Assembly (NCBI GenBank): GCA_019634675.1
Contig: JAHCAX010000004.1
Location: 97,356-161,355 of the forward strand
Length of the DNA: 64,000 nt
Origin: Acherontichlamydia pituitae
GTDB lineage: Bacteria > Chlamydiota > Chlamydiia > Chlamydiales > Rhabdochlamydiaceae
Direction: 5' to 3'
The notes under the pieces were generated by a model, which saw nothing but the letters and a program-made list of their open reading frames with translations, was not told where the DNA came from and made no database searches. The stretch's first letter is position 1; every line of letters starts with the position of its first letter. Shown one piece after another: positions 26,065 to 34,819 of the stretch. The position numbers and the translations under genes were made by a program.

Positions 26065-27336
26065 TCAGAACAGGGCTGTGAGCCTGGCGGTCAATGCGCA
26101 TACGTTGGACCTATGCGGATCCGCACCGGGATTCGGGATGTAGCTGAGAACAGGTTGAAAATAGATCGACTTGTAGACTTGCGCTTGGTAATAGCCCTGC
26201 AGCATCAGTTCCGAATACCGTGAATACGTATGGTGATTAAGGCGCGACCAGGAAGCGCCGACCCCGAAAGAATCGTTCGGACGCTTTTGGACAAGGGCAA
26301 ATGCTGTCAGTCCCATTCCTACAAAAAGGTTCATAGGCAGCGTTCGGGAATTGTTCCAGCCAAATTGAAAAAATCCGGAAACATTGCCTTTGCTCGTCGT
26401 TTCCGACTTTTTAATCCAAAGGGCCTGCGATCCGAAAGCGTAGATACCTCCGGTCCCATCTTCTTTTTGGCTGCCTGATTTTAGGACTCCGCTCTGATAC
26501 CATCCGCCGACTGCAGCAATCCCAGGTTTTGATTTCGTCCAGCCATACCCTGCCTCAATGATGGAAAAATAGTAACCATTGAAGTGGGGACCGGTAAGGC
26601 CCGTCTGCACCCCTCTTGCGACATTGCCGTCGTAAGCGCCTATGTTGATGTAGGCCTGTTTAACAGGAGCGATCGTAAGAACGATCCCATAAACTGAGTT
26701 GTAATATCCGCCGATAGCCCCTAACAGCGTTGTGTTCACAAAGATCGGCGTATAGATCAGCCCGCTGACGGAAGGGATTGAGATCGCCGGATTTGTTGTG
26801 GGAACAGGCTTGGAGACATTGTTAAAGTGGTACGTCGGAACAGTTTTTCCTATGCGTACGCTCAGCTTGTCATCCCAAAAACCTTGACGGATCCATAACT
26901 GGTAGAGCTCCGATCGGTTCAAGGGGGGATCTCCCGGCAAGCTGTTATACCCTTGGACAACACCCGCATCGGCATTCGTCGGCTGTCCATTGAACTGGAG
27001 GAACTCTGTGCCAAAGGATGCTCTTTTCCATCCAATCGCCTTTTGCAGGTCGATGTACAAGTCGAGGATGAACGAACTGTTGCCTGTCAGCCATCGATGG
27101 TGATGCGCTCCTTCTGAGCCGTTTAAGAGAGCGTTGTAATCGCCTAGCCATGCTCCTCCAAGCCGGACGCCGGAGCTTTTGGGGATCCGCAGCCAGCGCC
27201 CGAGCTCTCCCGTTCCTGTTAAAATGTTGACGGCGCCCGGGTTTCCGCTTATCCCATAGGCAGCTTCTTCCGCTCGGGAAAGAGCTGGCTTGAGGACAAG
27301 ACAAAATAGGATAAACATTACCCGCACGCGGATCAT
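26065..27336 (-). CDS. OprB-type carbohydrate-selective porin
   Basis: The 423-residue protein has a signal peptide (about 1-22, SRA) and the OprB pattern: long beta strands, WLRIPKSSGVRLGGAWLGDYN, YQLWIRQGFWDDKLSVRIGK, FNNVSKPVPTTNP and a C-terminal AQVYKSIYFQPVLSYIPNPG. OprB channels pass sugars across the outer membrane. The final residue run is RLTALF, not an ideal barrel end but aromatic. It lies upstream of the acetamidase gene on the same strand with a 67-base gap. Confidence 0.8.
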   Translation of the reverse strand: MIRVRVMFILFCLVLKPALSRAEEAAYGISGNPGAVNILTGTGELGRWLRIPKSSGVRLGGAWLGDYNALLNGSEGAHHHRWLTGNSSFILDLYIDLQKAIGWKRASFGTEFLQFNGQPTNADAGVVQGYNSLPGDPPLNRSELYQLWIRQGFWDDKLSVRIGKTVPTYHFNNVSKPVPTTNPAISIPSVSGLIYTPIFVNTTLLGAIGGYYNSVYGIVLTIAPVKQAYINIGAYDGNVARGVQTGLTGPHFNGYYFSIIEAGYGWTKSKPGIAAVGGWYQSGVLKSGSQKEDGTGGIYAFGSQALWIKKSETTSKGNVSGFFQFGWNNSRTLPMNLFVGMGLTAFALVQKRPNDSFGVGASWSRLNHHTYSRYSELMLQGYYQAQVYKSIYFQPVLSYIPNPGADPHRSNVCALTARLTALF

Positions 27337-27451
27337 AGGAACGCCATGTTGTATCGACCAGGAAAAATCATCACCCTTTCTTTTCTAAAAGGTCAGAAAT
27401 AGTATATCCTATTTGAAAATCGACTGGAACTTTTTAATGCAATAGGTCCTT

Positions 27452-27982
27452 ATGATCCCACTGCTTGCATCTGCACTTTTCATTTTTGGGCCCTCCTGCG
27501 GAGGAAAGTCGACGCTATCAAAAGCGTTGATCGAGCAGCTTGGGCCTACATGGGTATACCTTGAAAGGGACCTGTTGATCGAAGATGGGGCGGCAAATGA
27601 AGAAGAAGCCGATGATAAACTTGAAGAAGCCATCGCATTTTTACAAGCGCATGATCAGGATGTCCTTATCGACACGCAGATCCCTTGGAGGCAGCCTCGC
27701 AAACGGTCGGAAAAGTATGTCCTAGTCTACGCTCCTCTTCCCGAGCTCATTGCAAGGGATGCACGAAGAACGCAGAAGCTAGAGCGCACCTCCAAGCGGG
27801 CCCACTATGCCCGCCTCTATGTCGAAGAGACTTTTTCAAAAGTGTTCGAGGCGCCGAACGAGCTGCACTTTGAATATGACGCAATCATCGATTCTTCCCA
27901 AATGCAGATTGAAGAGGAAATCAAGCAGGTCCTAGCGCTCATCGACAGTGCACCGATAACGGAACCTCTCAACCTCCGTTGA
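27452..27982 (+). CDS. P-loop kinase-like NTPase (chloramphenicol phosphotransferase/zeta-like fold)
   Basis: The 176-residue protein opens with a Walker A motif GPSCGGKST (13-21) after a hydrophobic strand. It continues with a short kinase-like domain: VYLERDLLIEDG, DVLIDTQIPWRQ and LVYAPLPELIARDARRT (nucleotide lid with arginines). The fold resembles small-molecule kinases. The phosphorylated substrate is unknown. It converges with the alliinase-like gene six bases away. Confidence 0.65.
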   Translation: MIPLLASALFIFGPSCGGKSTLSKALIEQLGPTWVYLERDLLIEDGAANEEEADDKLEEAIAFLQAHDQDVLIDTQIPWRQPRKRSEKYVLVYAPLPELIARDARRTQKLERTSKRAHYARLYVEETFSKVFEAPNELHFEYDAIIDSSQMQIEEEIKQVLALIDSAPITEPLNLR

Positions 27983-27988
27983 AGGCTC

Positions 27989-29608
27989 TTAACGGCCTTG
28001 AGGACTTCGATTGACAATTTGCCATTTGCCTTGACGATAGAAGGTCTCAGACCACTGAAGATCCACGCTTTCATCCTGTTTTTTTAAGGCCATCGTTACA
28101 TTTCTTGCCTTAACGACCACAGGATGATCGGAACGATCGATCTTTTTGACCGAGAACACTCTGCTCCCTTCATAATCGATGAACGGAGGAAAATAAATTT
28201 CAAGAGGACCATTGTTCGCATCTGCATCAATGCGGCAATCGCCGGGATTAACGATATAGACCGTGTTTGGCAAAGATTTTGATGCAACGATGCAAGAGTT
28301 GCATCGGTCTAAAGATGCAATGAAGACATCTTTAACGGCATACTTGTTTTGACCTGCAAGCCGATTGAGGAATTCTACAAGGCCTTGGCTGTATCCCGAA
28401 AGGTTCAAGCGGATAAATTCATTCGTTTCCCCCATCGGCTCCCCGTTGTTGACGAATACGTCCAAGTCTTCGAAGAGCACATCTGAGGCGCGTTTATTCG
28501 GGATGCGCGAGTCTTTGATCTTGGCAAAAAAAGTGGGGCTTCCCGGAATGCTGATAACAAGCGTCCCAGGATAGCGGCTGAGCAACTCTCTTTTCACCAG
28601 CTCATGCCGCATCTTTAAACTCTTATTCCCATCTTGGCGCAGCGACCGCCCTGTATCCGGAAGATCTAAAAATGCCTGGATCAGGTTGAGAAATTCTGCA
28701 AGCCCTGTCGAACCGGCGGCAACTGTCGAAAAAGAGATAAAATTGAAAAACTTTTTGAAGATCAAGACGGCATAAGGATCATAGATCGGATACCAAGTGT
28801 AGCCGCAGCGCGCCCCTGTTTTTCCAAACTGCTTGGAGGCTGAATTAAAACTGAACACATGTTTGCCTTTAGATCGCGCCTCGCGGACCCATTTGATGTT
28901 GTCATCGACATATCCTGTCCCTCTATCTCCAAACGCCGAAGAGGCAAACACAAAATCGGCAATGAGGATCGAGGCATCCGTCAGCGGCCTTCGAAATTTC
29001 CCATCGGGATTGTTCGGAGAGGTCACAAATTCCACTAATACTTCATCAGGACCCAGTTGAATTTCCGAGGGATCATGAAAAGCTTGGAACCGGGCATTCG
29101 GATACTTGAAAAGCTCAGCGACCGCATTGGGATGGCCCGAATAAAAAGGGGCCTGTTCGACAAATAGGAACTTTTTATCCGGCTCAGACATCGCTATGCC
29201 ATAGACTAAGGCGACGATCAGCTGTTTGGACCCTACAGCCGTATAGAAAAAAGGTTTGGGCTTATTGGGATCGATGTAGAGTTCCAAGTCTTGAACACGC
29301 TCATGGAATTCTGACAGCACTTGGCTTGCATGCTCGAAGATCGCCTGATTGGCAGGCTGCATCGGCAGCAGAGAAGGATAAGTCGATTGGTCCAGGTAGA
29401 GAGCGCTTTCGAAAACCGTCTTTGCCGGAGGATTCAGCAACTCGTAAGCTTGGTATAGCTCGGTGAACAATTGGGCAGTATTCGGTTGAAGATAGATGAT
29501 CGGCCGCTCTAGCTCTCCGGTCATTTTCCGATCGGAAGGCCAGACAGTGGCCGTCAAACAAAAAAAACCGGCAAAGAGCGCTTTTAACAGATGCAATTTA
29601 AACACCAT
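27989..29608 (-). CDS. Exported alliinase/TAA1-like PLP-dependent enzyme with extra C-terminal domain
   Basis: The 539 residues begin with a signal peptide (about 1-24). A fold-type-I PLP domain follows that is closest to the alliinase group. Landmarks are VGSKQLIVALVYG, the SPNNPDGKFRRP turn (197-208), Asp218 (IADFVFASS) for the ring nitrogen and the Schiff-base Lys259 in NSASKQFGKTGARCGYTW. Alliinases split S-alkyl cysteine sulfoxides; TAA1 transaminates tryptophan. About 125 C-terminal residues (from about 415) are outside the family and look beta-rich (YIVNPGDCRIDAD, LEIYFPPFIDYEG). Export of a PLP enzyme is unusual. Confidence 0.65.
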   Translation of the reverse strand: MVFKLHLLKALFAGFFCLTATVWPSDRKMTGELERPIIYLQPNTAQLFTELYQAYELLNPPAKTVFESALYLDQSTYPSLLPMQPANQAIFEHASQVLSEFHERVQDLELYIDPNKPKPFFYTAVGSKQLIVALVYGIAMSEPDKKFLFVEQAPFYSGHPNAVAELFKYPNARFQAFHDPSEIQLGPDEVLVEFVTSPNNPDGKFRRPLTDASILIADFVFASSAFGDRGTGYVDDNIKWVREARSKGKHVFSFNSASKQFGKTGARCGYTWYPIYDPYAVLIFKKFFNFISFSTVAAGSTGLAEFLNLIQAFLDLPDTGRSLRQDGNKSLKMRHELVKRELLSRYPGTLVISIPGSPTFFAKIKDSRIPNKRASDVLFEDLDVFVNNGEPMGETNEFIRLNLSGYSQGLVEFLNRLAGQNKYAVKDVFIASLDRCNSCIVASKSLPNTVYIVNPGDCRIDADANNGPLEIYFPPFIDYEGSRVFSVKKIDRSDHPVVVKARNVTMALKKQDESVDLQWSETFYRQGKWQIVNRSPQGR

Positions 29609-29794
29609 GTAAAGGTCTGAGGGAGTTCAATACAAAATGATCCCACCTATTGCACATATGCGAAATAGTTTGCAAGCAACTGCCTCAAGCCCCATAAGCA
29701 TTAGAAAGTCCGCCATAAGATTGGACAAAATCAAGAAAATAATGGTATCCATTATGTTTTTAACTTTATATGCCATTTCCTAGAGGATTTCCTT

Positions 29795-30880
29795 ATGAAC
29801 AAGAAATTGTTGTCCTTCTTATCTTTCTGTCCGCTGACGCTCATCATGGGCGTAAATGCTGATAATGTGAAAACCTCTATCGATTCCGATGTTCAAAAAC
29901 CAAAAGAAAGCTCCCGACAGACCAATCTTTCTGGAAGGCCGCAGGTTAAGCATGGGGCAGACTTATTTATCACAGCTGATTATCTGCTTTGGAAAGCGAC
30001 CGAGCAGAACTTGAATTACGCTTCAAATATCTTGGATTCAACGTCTCCTAACGCAGATGTTCTTAAAGGGAGACTCTTTAACGTCAAATTTAATTGCCAG
30101 TCTGGATTTCGTGTTGGGTTAGGATACAATTTGGGACATGATCAGTGGGATACAACTCTCGAATGGACATGGTTTAGAGACCATGGTTCTGGAACAGCTT
30201 CCAGCTCAGATCATGGTATCTTTTCAACGATTGCTAGCCCAGTTTTTAATGAGTTAATAAATGCCAAGAAGGCAAAGAGCGATATAGAACTGCACCTCAA
30301 TCTATTGGATTGGGAGTTAGGACGCGAGTTCTATACGGGTAAACATTTGACTGTCCGGCCTTTCGGCGGGTTAAGAACAGGATGGGTGAATCAGAATTGG
30401 AAAACGAAATATTTCGATCCTGGTTCATTTCAACAGGTTCCATTGAATGCATTTCAAGTAAAATTAAAGCAAGATTTCTGGGGAATTGGCCTGCGGGGAG
30501 GTCTTGATACAGAATGGCATTTGATAAGCGGCCTTAGCATTTATGGAAATGGAGCTCTCTCTCTTCTATATGGTTTTTTTAAAGATGTGCGCTTAGAGAA
30601 TAGCTTTTCAAACGCCGGAGCAAAAGGGAGAAATCTTTACGGGGTCAATAGCAAGCGTTGCGAACAAGCGATCACAGAGCTTCAACTAGGATTGCGTTGG
30701 GACCAAATGTTCTCCCATGACCGGTTTCACTTTAGAATTCAAACGGGTTGGGAACATATGATGTTTTTTGATCACAACCATTTGTTTGTATTTTTGGACC
30801 CCAACTCTGCTAATCTGAGCGAATATGGAGGCAATTTAAGCTTTCAAGGGTGGACAACTTCTGTTCGGTTTGATTTCTAG
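29795..30880 (+). CDS. MOMP-like outer-membrane porin, tandem copy 1
   Basis: The 361-residue protein has a signal peptide (about 1-22), a short charged linker and the hallmark ADLFITADYLLWKATEQNL. Barrel strands follow (GFRVGLGYNLGHDQWDTTLEW, read in two strands), then WGIGLRGGLDTEWHL, ending GWTTSVRFDF. It would be a trimeric-type or monomeric channel in the outer membrane. The next gene is a near copy. Variation is concentrated in short segments around residues 85-95, 145-155, 255-265 and 325-340, likely surface loops. Confidence 0.87.
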   Translation: MNKKLLSFLSFCPLTLIMGVNADNVKTSIDSDVQKPKESSRQTNLSGRPQVKHGADLFITADYLLWKATEQNLNYASNILDSTSPNADVLKGRLFNVKFNCQSGFRVGLGYNLGHDQWDTTLEWTWFRDHGSGTASSSDHGIFSTIASPVFNELINAKKAKSDIELHLNLLDWELGREFYTGKHLTVRPFGGLRTGWVNQNWKTKYFDPGSFQQVPLNAFQVKLKQDFWGIGLRGGLDTEWHLISGLSIYGNGALSLLYGFFKDVRLENSFSNAGAKGRNLYGVNSKRCEQAITELQLGLRWDQMFSHDRFHFRIQTGWEHMMFFDHNHLFVFLDPNSANLSEYGGNLSFQGWTTSVRFDF

Positions 30881-31028
30881 TGTGATACCGATTCGTCAAT
30901 TTATTTTGGTATAATCCACCGATTGCCCCTAAACTTAGATAAGCTGTCTTAGGATTGGACAGAATCAAGAAAATAATGATATCTATAATGCTTTTAACTT
31001 ACACAAATAGTTTTTACAGGATTTTCTT

Positions 31029-32114
31029 ATGAGTAATCGTTTGTTGCCTTTCTTATCCTCATGCTCTTTGATCCTCATCATAGGCGTAAATGCTGATAAC
31101 GTGAACGCTTCCACCAATTCCGAAGGCCAAAAACCAAAAGACAACTCGATAGAAATTACTCCTCCAGGAAGGCCTCAGGTTAAACATGGGGCAAACCTAT
31201 TTATCACAGCTGATTATCTGCTTTGGAAAGCGACCGAGCAGAATTTGAATTACGCTGTTGATCTTAATAATTCAGAGACTGTTGGCTCAAATGAGCCTAA
31301 AGGAAAGGTCTTTAACGTCAAATTTAATTGCCAGTCTGGATTTCGTGTAGGGCTTGGATACAATTTAGGGCATGACCAATGGGATACAACCCTTGAATGG
31401 ACATGGTTTAGAGACCACGGCTCCGGGAGTGCTTCCAGCTCAAATCATCACATCTTTTCAACAATTGGCAGTCCAAGTTTCACCGGGGTTCTCGGCGCTG
31501 CAAAAGGAAAAAGCCATCTCGACTTGCACCTAAATCTATTGGACTGGGAGTTAGGGCGCGAGTTTTATACAGGCAAACACTTGACTGTCCGGCCTTTTGG
31601 AGGTTTAAGGACAGGATGGGTGGATCAGAATTGGAATACGAGTTATTTCGATCCCGGTTCATTTGGACAGGTTCCATTAAGGAAGTTCCAAGTACATTTA
31701 AAACAAGATTTCTGGGGAATTGGCCTGAGAGGCGGCCTAGATACAGAATGGCATTTGATAAGCGGCCTAAGCATTTATGGAAACGGGGCTCTCTCTCTTC
31801 TATATGGTTTTTATAAAGATGTACGCTTAGAAAAAAGCGTTTCCAAAACAGGGATAAAAAGCAGGCATCTTTTCGTTGACAATAGCAAACGTTGCGAACA
31901 AGCGATCACAGAACTTCAACTAGGATTGCGTTGGGACCAAATGTTTTCCCACGACCGGTTTCACTTTAGGATCCAAACAGGTTGGGAGCATCTAATGTTC
32001 TTTGATCATAACCATCTATTTTATTTTACTGAGTCTGGTGCTCCTACCCTGAGCGAATATGGGGGCAATTTAACCTTTCAAGGGTGGACAACTTCTGCTC
32101 GGTTTGATTTCTAG
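31029..32114 (+). CDS. MOMP-like outer-membrane porin, tandem copy 2
   Basis: This 361-residue protein is the same length as its upstream neighbour and nearly identical in barrel strands (NCQSGFRVGLGYN, LNLLDWELGREFYTGKH), differing mainly in the predicted loops and the N-terminal linker. It keeps its own duplicated upstream block, so both copies can be expressed separately. It ends GWTTSARFDF. Function is as a pore or structural barrel; the pair may allow antigenic or substrate diversification. Confidence 0.87.
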   Translation: MSNRLLPFLSSCSLILIIGVNADNVNASTNSEGQKPKDNSIEITPPGRPQVKHGANLFITADYLLWKATEQNLNYAVDLNNSETVGSNEPKGKVFNVKFNCQSGFRVGLGYNLGHDQWDTTLEWTWFRDHGSGSASSSNHHIFSTIGSPSFTGVLGAAKGKSHLDLHLNLLDWELGREFYTGKHLTVRPFGGLRTGWVDQNWNTSYFDPGSFGQVPLRKFQVHLKQDFWGIGLRGGLDTEWHLISGLSIYGNGALSLLYGFYKDVRLEKSVSKTGIKSRHLFVDNSKRCEQAITELQLGLRWDQMFSHDRFHFRIQTGWEHLMFFDHNHLFYFTESGAPTLSEYGGNLTFQGWTTSARFDF

Positions 32115-32137
32115 CATTAACAAATAGGAAATCGAAA

Positions 32138-32557
32138 ATGCATGCGATGTTCTATAAGGTCAGTCCAATAGGGATTGCTCTCTGCGCCATTGCCTACATC
32201 GCCTTAGGAATCCTTATTTACAGCCAGTGGGTGCTCGGCAAATTTTGGCCGGAGCTTGTCGTCCACATGCAAAAACAAGCTGATTCCCTTTCCATGCAAG
32301 TCTATTTAGGGACCTTTTTTAGCGCTGTCCTCATCGCTTACGGCATGGGTTGCCTCTTCAACCTTGTGCATGCAAATACACTGGCTTCCGGCGTATTAAT
32401 CGCTTTCATCGTTTGGCTAGGCTTCATTCTTCCCACAACATTTTCTCCCGTGATTTTCGGCAAAAAGCCCCTTGGAATGTTCTGGCTGGACGCCGTCTAC
32501 TATCTGATCGCCTATCTACTCATTGGCCTGATCACAGCAAAATTTAATTCCCGCTAG
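32138..32557 (+). CDS. DUF1761-family membrane protein
   Basis: The 139 residues contain four hydrophobic segments (about 11-30, 53-75, 82-102 and 115-135) and match the DUF1761 pattern, with an N-terminal IALCAIAYIALGILIYSQWVLGKFWPEL region (two motifs) and LGMFWLDAVYYLIAYLLIG at the end. It sits in the inner membrane; function is unknown. It lies 23 bases after the second MOMP gene and may be read through from it. Confidence 0.7.
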   Translation: MHAMFYKVSPIGIALCAIAYIALGILIYSQWVLGKFWPELVVHMQKQADSLSMQVYLGTFFSAVLIAYGMGCLFNLVHANTLASGVLIAFIVWLGFILPTTFSPVIFGKKPLGMFWLDAVYYLIAYLLIGLITAKFNSR

Positions 32558-32716
32558 AGAGCTTGCTTTATAGGCACATTAGAGCATCCTTACTCCCTTC
32601 AAAAAGCAAGCGCATAACCCTATCATTCTCTATATTAGACTCTTACAAATCACAAAGAAAACACTGTTCAGAAATCGAACAACGTTCTAAACTTAAGTCA
32701 GTTTCCAAAATAGGAT

Positions 32717-33319
32717 ATGTGCATGGGCCTGAAAGAAAGACGGATTCAAGAAAAAGAAAACATGAAGCGGCAAATTTTGGACTCGGCTATGGAGCTAGTG
32801 TCCAAAAAGGGATTGTGCTCTTTGACGATCCGCTGCCTGGCTGAGCAAATTCAATATAGCCCTTCTATTATTTACGAGTATTTTGAGAACAAGGAGTCGA
32901 TCTGCAAAGGGATGTGCACTCTGATCTGCAAGGAGCTTTTATCTTCTTTGAAAAAAGTGCCCTCCGATGATGATCCTGACGAATATCTTCTGAACCTCGT
33001 TAGAGCAAATGTCAATTTTTTAAATAAGAGGACTCAAGGAATTGAATTGCTGACATTAGTCTGCTTCGGTCCCGACTCCTCTCAGATTCCTGAGGATTTT
33101 TTAGAAGTTGTAGAGCTTTATTCGCAAGCTTTAAAAAGATGCGATTGCAAAAGGCTCCAAACACAAAAAGACCTTGATGATGCCCTCGATGTGATCCGCT
33201 CTTTGCACGTCGGCATGATCACTCTGTCCCAGCATCAAACTTCGATCCAAGGTTTGAAGCGGATTGGAAATAGTTTGGAAAATGGCATTCGCTCTCTTCT
33301 AAGGGGATGGAAAAATTAA
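32717..33319 (+). CDS. TetR-family regulator
   Basis: The 200-residue protein has a TetR DNA-binding domain: RRIQEKENMKRQILDSAMEL, then TIRCLAEQIQYSPSIIYEYF and ENKESICKG. The remaining 140 residues form the usual all-helical ligand domain. The start at 32717 has TAGGAT upstream; a Met two codons later is possible. It is 33 bases ahead of a rhodanese-domain gene and likely cotranscribed, so the ligand could be a sulfur or stress signal, which is only an inference. Confidence 0.85.
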   Translation: MCMGLKERRIQEKENMKRQILDSAMELVSKKGLCSLTIRCLAEQIQYSPSIIYEYFENKESICKGMCTLICKELLSSLKKVPSDDDPDEYLLNLVRANVNFLNKRTQGIELLTLVCFGPDSSQIPEDFLEVVELYSQALKRCDCKRLQTQKDLDDALDVIRSLHVGMITLSQHQTSIQGLKRIGNSLENGIRSLLRGWKN

Positions 33320-33352
33320 CTCATTAACAGAAAATTTAAAAAAGGAGATTTT

Positions 33353-33730
33353 ATGGAATGCGGTTCACAGTGTTCATCAACTAAAGCAACTCTTGTAGAG
33401 CATGGCCACATTGATACGAGAGGTCTTGCTATACTCATCTCATCTAAAGTTCCTCTTGTCATTTTAGATGCGCGCCAAGGGAAATGGGATGATGGGAAAC
33501 GGATCGCCCATGCGCAAACGCTGCCGGAAGGAGCTACTAAAGAGCAGATCGAAGGCCTTATTCCAGCTAAGGACTCTCTTATAGTCGTCTATTGCAGCAA
33601 TAGCCAATGCCCTGCCAGCAATTATCTAGCAGGCCAACTCTCAGAGCTGGGATATACAAACATCTTGAAGTATAAAGAAGGGATCCAAGAATGGATCAAT
33701 TCAGGCCAGCCTGTCCGAACGACGCATTGA
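33353..33730 (+). CDS. Rhodanese-domain protein
   Basis: The 125-residue single rhodanese domain has VPLVILDARQGKWDDGKRI, the active loop VVYCSNSQCPASN with the persulfide-forming cysteine, and LKYKEGIQEWINSGQPV. Such domains move sulfane sulfur or act in sulfide and redox signalling. The N-terminus adds a CGSQC pair that could form a disulfide. AAGGAG precedes the start. It ends the TetR-rhodanese unit, with a terminator 55 bases downstream. Confidence 0.85.
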   Translation: MECGSQCSSTKATLVEHGHIDTRGLAILISSKVPLVILDARQGKWDDGKRIAHAQTLPEGATKEQIEGLIPAKDSLIVVYCSNSQCPASNYLAGQLSELGYTNILKYKEGIQEWINSGQPVRTTH

Positions 33731-33784
33731 CAAAACTTTCATTTAAGGCCGTGTGCCTGCTTAGAAAGTGATCCATCTAATATA

Positions 33785-33816
33785 CCCGGCTTTAAGGCCG
33801 GGTTTTCTTTTTTTTA
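33785..33816 (+). terminator. Rho-independent terminator after the rhodanese gene
   Basis: CCCGGC-TTTAAG-GCCGGG is followed by TTTTCTTTTTTTT. Its position ends the TetR-rhodanese transcript before the MerR gene. Confidence 0.9.
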
Positions 33817-33840
33817 AATAAATAATTTTTACCTATTTAA

Positions 33841-33857
33841 CCTCACGTTACGTGATG
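33841..33857. promoter_or_regulatory. MerR-type operator
   Basis: CCTCACGT-T-ACGTGATG is a dyad with seven of eight arm bases paired, of the form used by SoxR/TipA-like MerR regulators inside long promoter spacers. It lies 54 bases before the MerR-family start codon at 33911, with AT-rich candidate -35 and -10 boxes on either side. Autoregulation is likely. Confidence 0.75.
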
Positions 33858-33910
33858 CTTTATTATTAGGCCATCCTTTAAAATCAAAGGGATATTAGAG
33901 GAGAAGAACA

Positions 33911-34672
33911 ATGGCTTATACAGTCGCGAAGTTGGCTCAGCTGTCCGGGATCAGCATCCGCACCCTTCATTGGTATGATGAGATGGGGCTCTTGAAGCCC
34001 GCGTATCATGGTTCCAACGGGTATCGTTATTACGAAGAGGAGCAGCTTTTATCCCTTCAGCAGATCCTCTTTTTTAGGGAACTGGGTTTTGAACTAAAAC
34101 AGATCCAGAAGATCTTGAAAAGGGGCGATTTCGACAAGATCGTCGCTTTGTGCTCCCATCGCCAAGTTTTGCAAAACAACTTGGAAAGGACGCAGAAGCT
34201 GATTAAGACCATTGACAACACGATCAAACACTTAAAAGGAAAAAGAAACATGAAAGAATATGAAATGTTCGATGGCTTCGATAAGGAAAAGCAGAAAGAG
34301 TATGAAAAGCTCCTCATCGACCGTTTTGGGGAAAAGGTCAAACAGAGCTTTGCGGAATGCGAGCGGAATGTCAAAAACTGGTCGAAGTCCGATTGGGACA
34401 GATCATCCCAAGAATTTGACGCCATCTGCCAAACGCTTGCTGAACTGATTAAGAAACAGTGTGACGCACGTTCGGAAGAAGTGCAGCATGCTGTCCGCCG
34501 CCATTATGAATGGTTGAAGAGGTTTTGGACCCCGAACAAGGAGTCCTATCCAAGCCACGGGCTGCTCATCGTCGAAACAGACTTGCGCAAACCCTATGAA
34601 GCTTATCACCCTCAGATGCCTGAGTTCATTGCGAAAGCGATCGCAATCTTTTCAGAAAACGAATGGAAATAA
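33911..34672 (+). CDS. MerR-family regulator with TipAS-like ligand domain
   Basis: The 253-residue protein has a MerR winged helix (YTVAKLAQLSGISIRTLHWYDE, GYRYYEEEQL), a coiled-coil dimer helix (about 75-115) and a C-terminal TipAS-like domain (KNWSKSDWDRSSQEFDA, HYEWLKRFWTPNKESYPSHG). TipAL-type proteins bind cyclic thiopeptides or other drugs and then activate transcription. GAGGAGAAG precedes the start. The dyad at 33841-33857 fits its promoter. Its targets beyond itself cannot be seen. Confidence 0.88.
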   Translation: MAYTVAKLAQLSGISIRTLHWYDEMGLLKPAYHGSNGYRYYEEEQLLSLQQILFFRELGFELKQIQKILKRGDFDKIVALCSHRQVLQNNLERTQKLIKTIDNTIKHLKGKRNMKEYEMFDGFDKEKQKEYEKLLIDRFGEKVKQSFAECERNVKNWSKSDWDRSSQEFDAICQTLAELIKKQCDARSEEVQHAVRRHYEWLKRFWTPNKESYPSHGLLIVETDLRKPYEAYHPQMPEFIAKAIAIFSENEWK

Positions 34673-34684
34673 CCCGTAAAGCAG

Positions 34685-34706
34685 CAGCCGGAGAACTCTC
34701 CGGCTG
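34685..34706 (+). terminator. Terminator-like hairpin after the MerR gene
   Basis: CAGCCGGAGA/TCTCCGGCTG forms a GC-rich stem with no mismatch, followed by a weak TCTTAAATAAA tail. It ends the MerR-family transcript. Confidence 0.7.
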
Positions 34707-34819
34707 TCTTAAATAAATGCAGAAAAAGTTTTCCAAGGACGTTAATTTGCATTATTCTGCGAACTTATTGCTTAAAATTAACTTCCTCCCTATCTTTTGC
34801 CAGGAAACGGGAGTTTCCT

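Larger units (their letters stand above)
29719..32114 (+). repeat. Tandem duplication of a MOMP gene with its promoter region
   Basis: Two units with a period of 1234 bases include a matching upstream block (29719-29765 and 30953-30999) and the 361-codon genes. The upstream block keeps TTGGAC, AATCAAGAAAATAATG and an inverted AT-rich motif. Most base changes are silent or lie in extracellular-loop segments, so duplication was followed by loop divergence. Confidence 0.85.
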
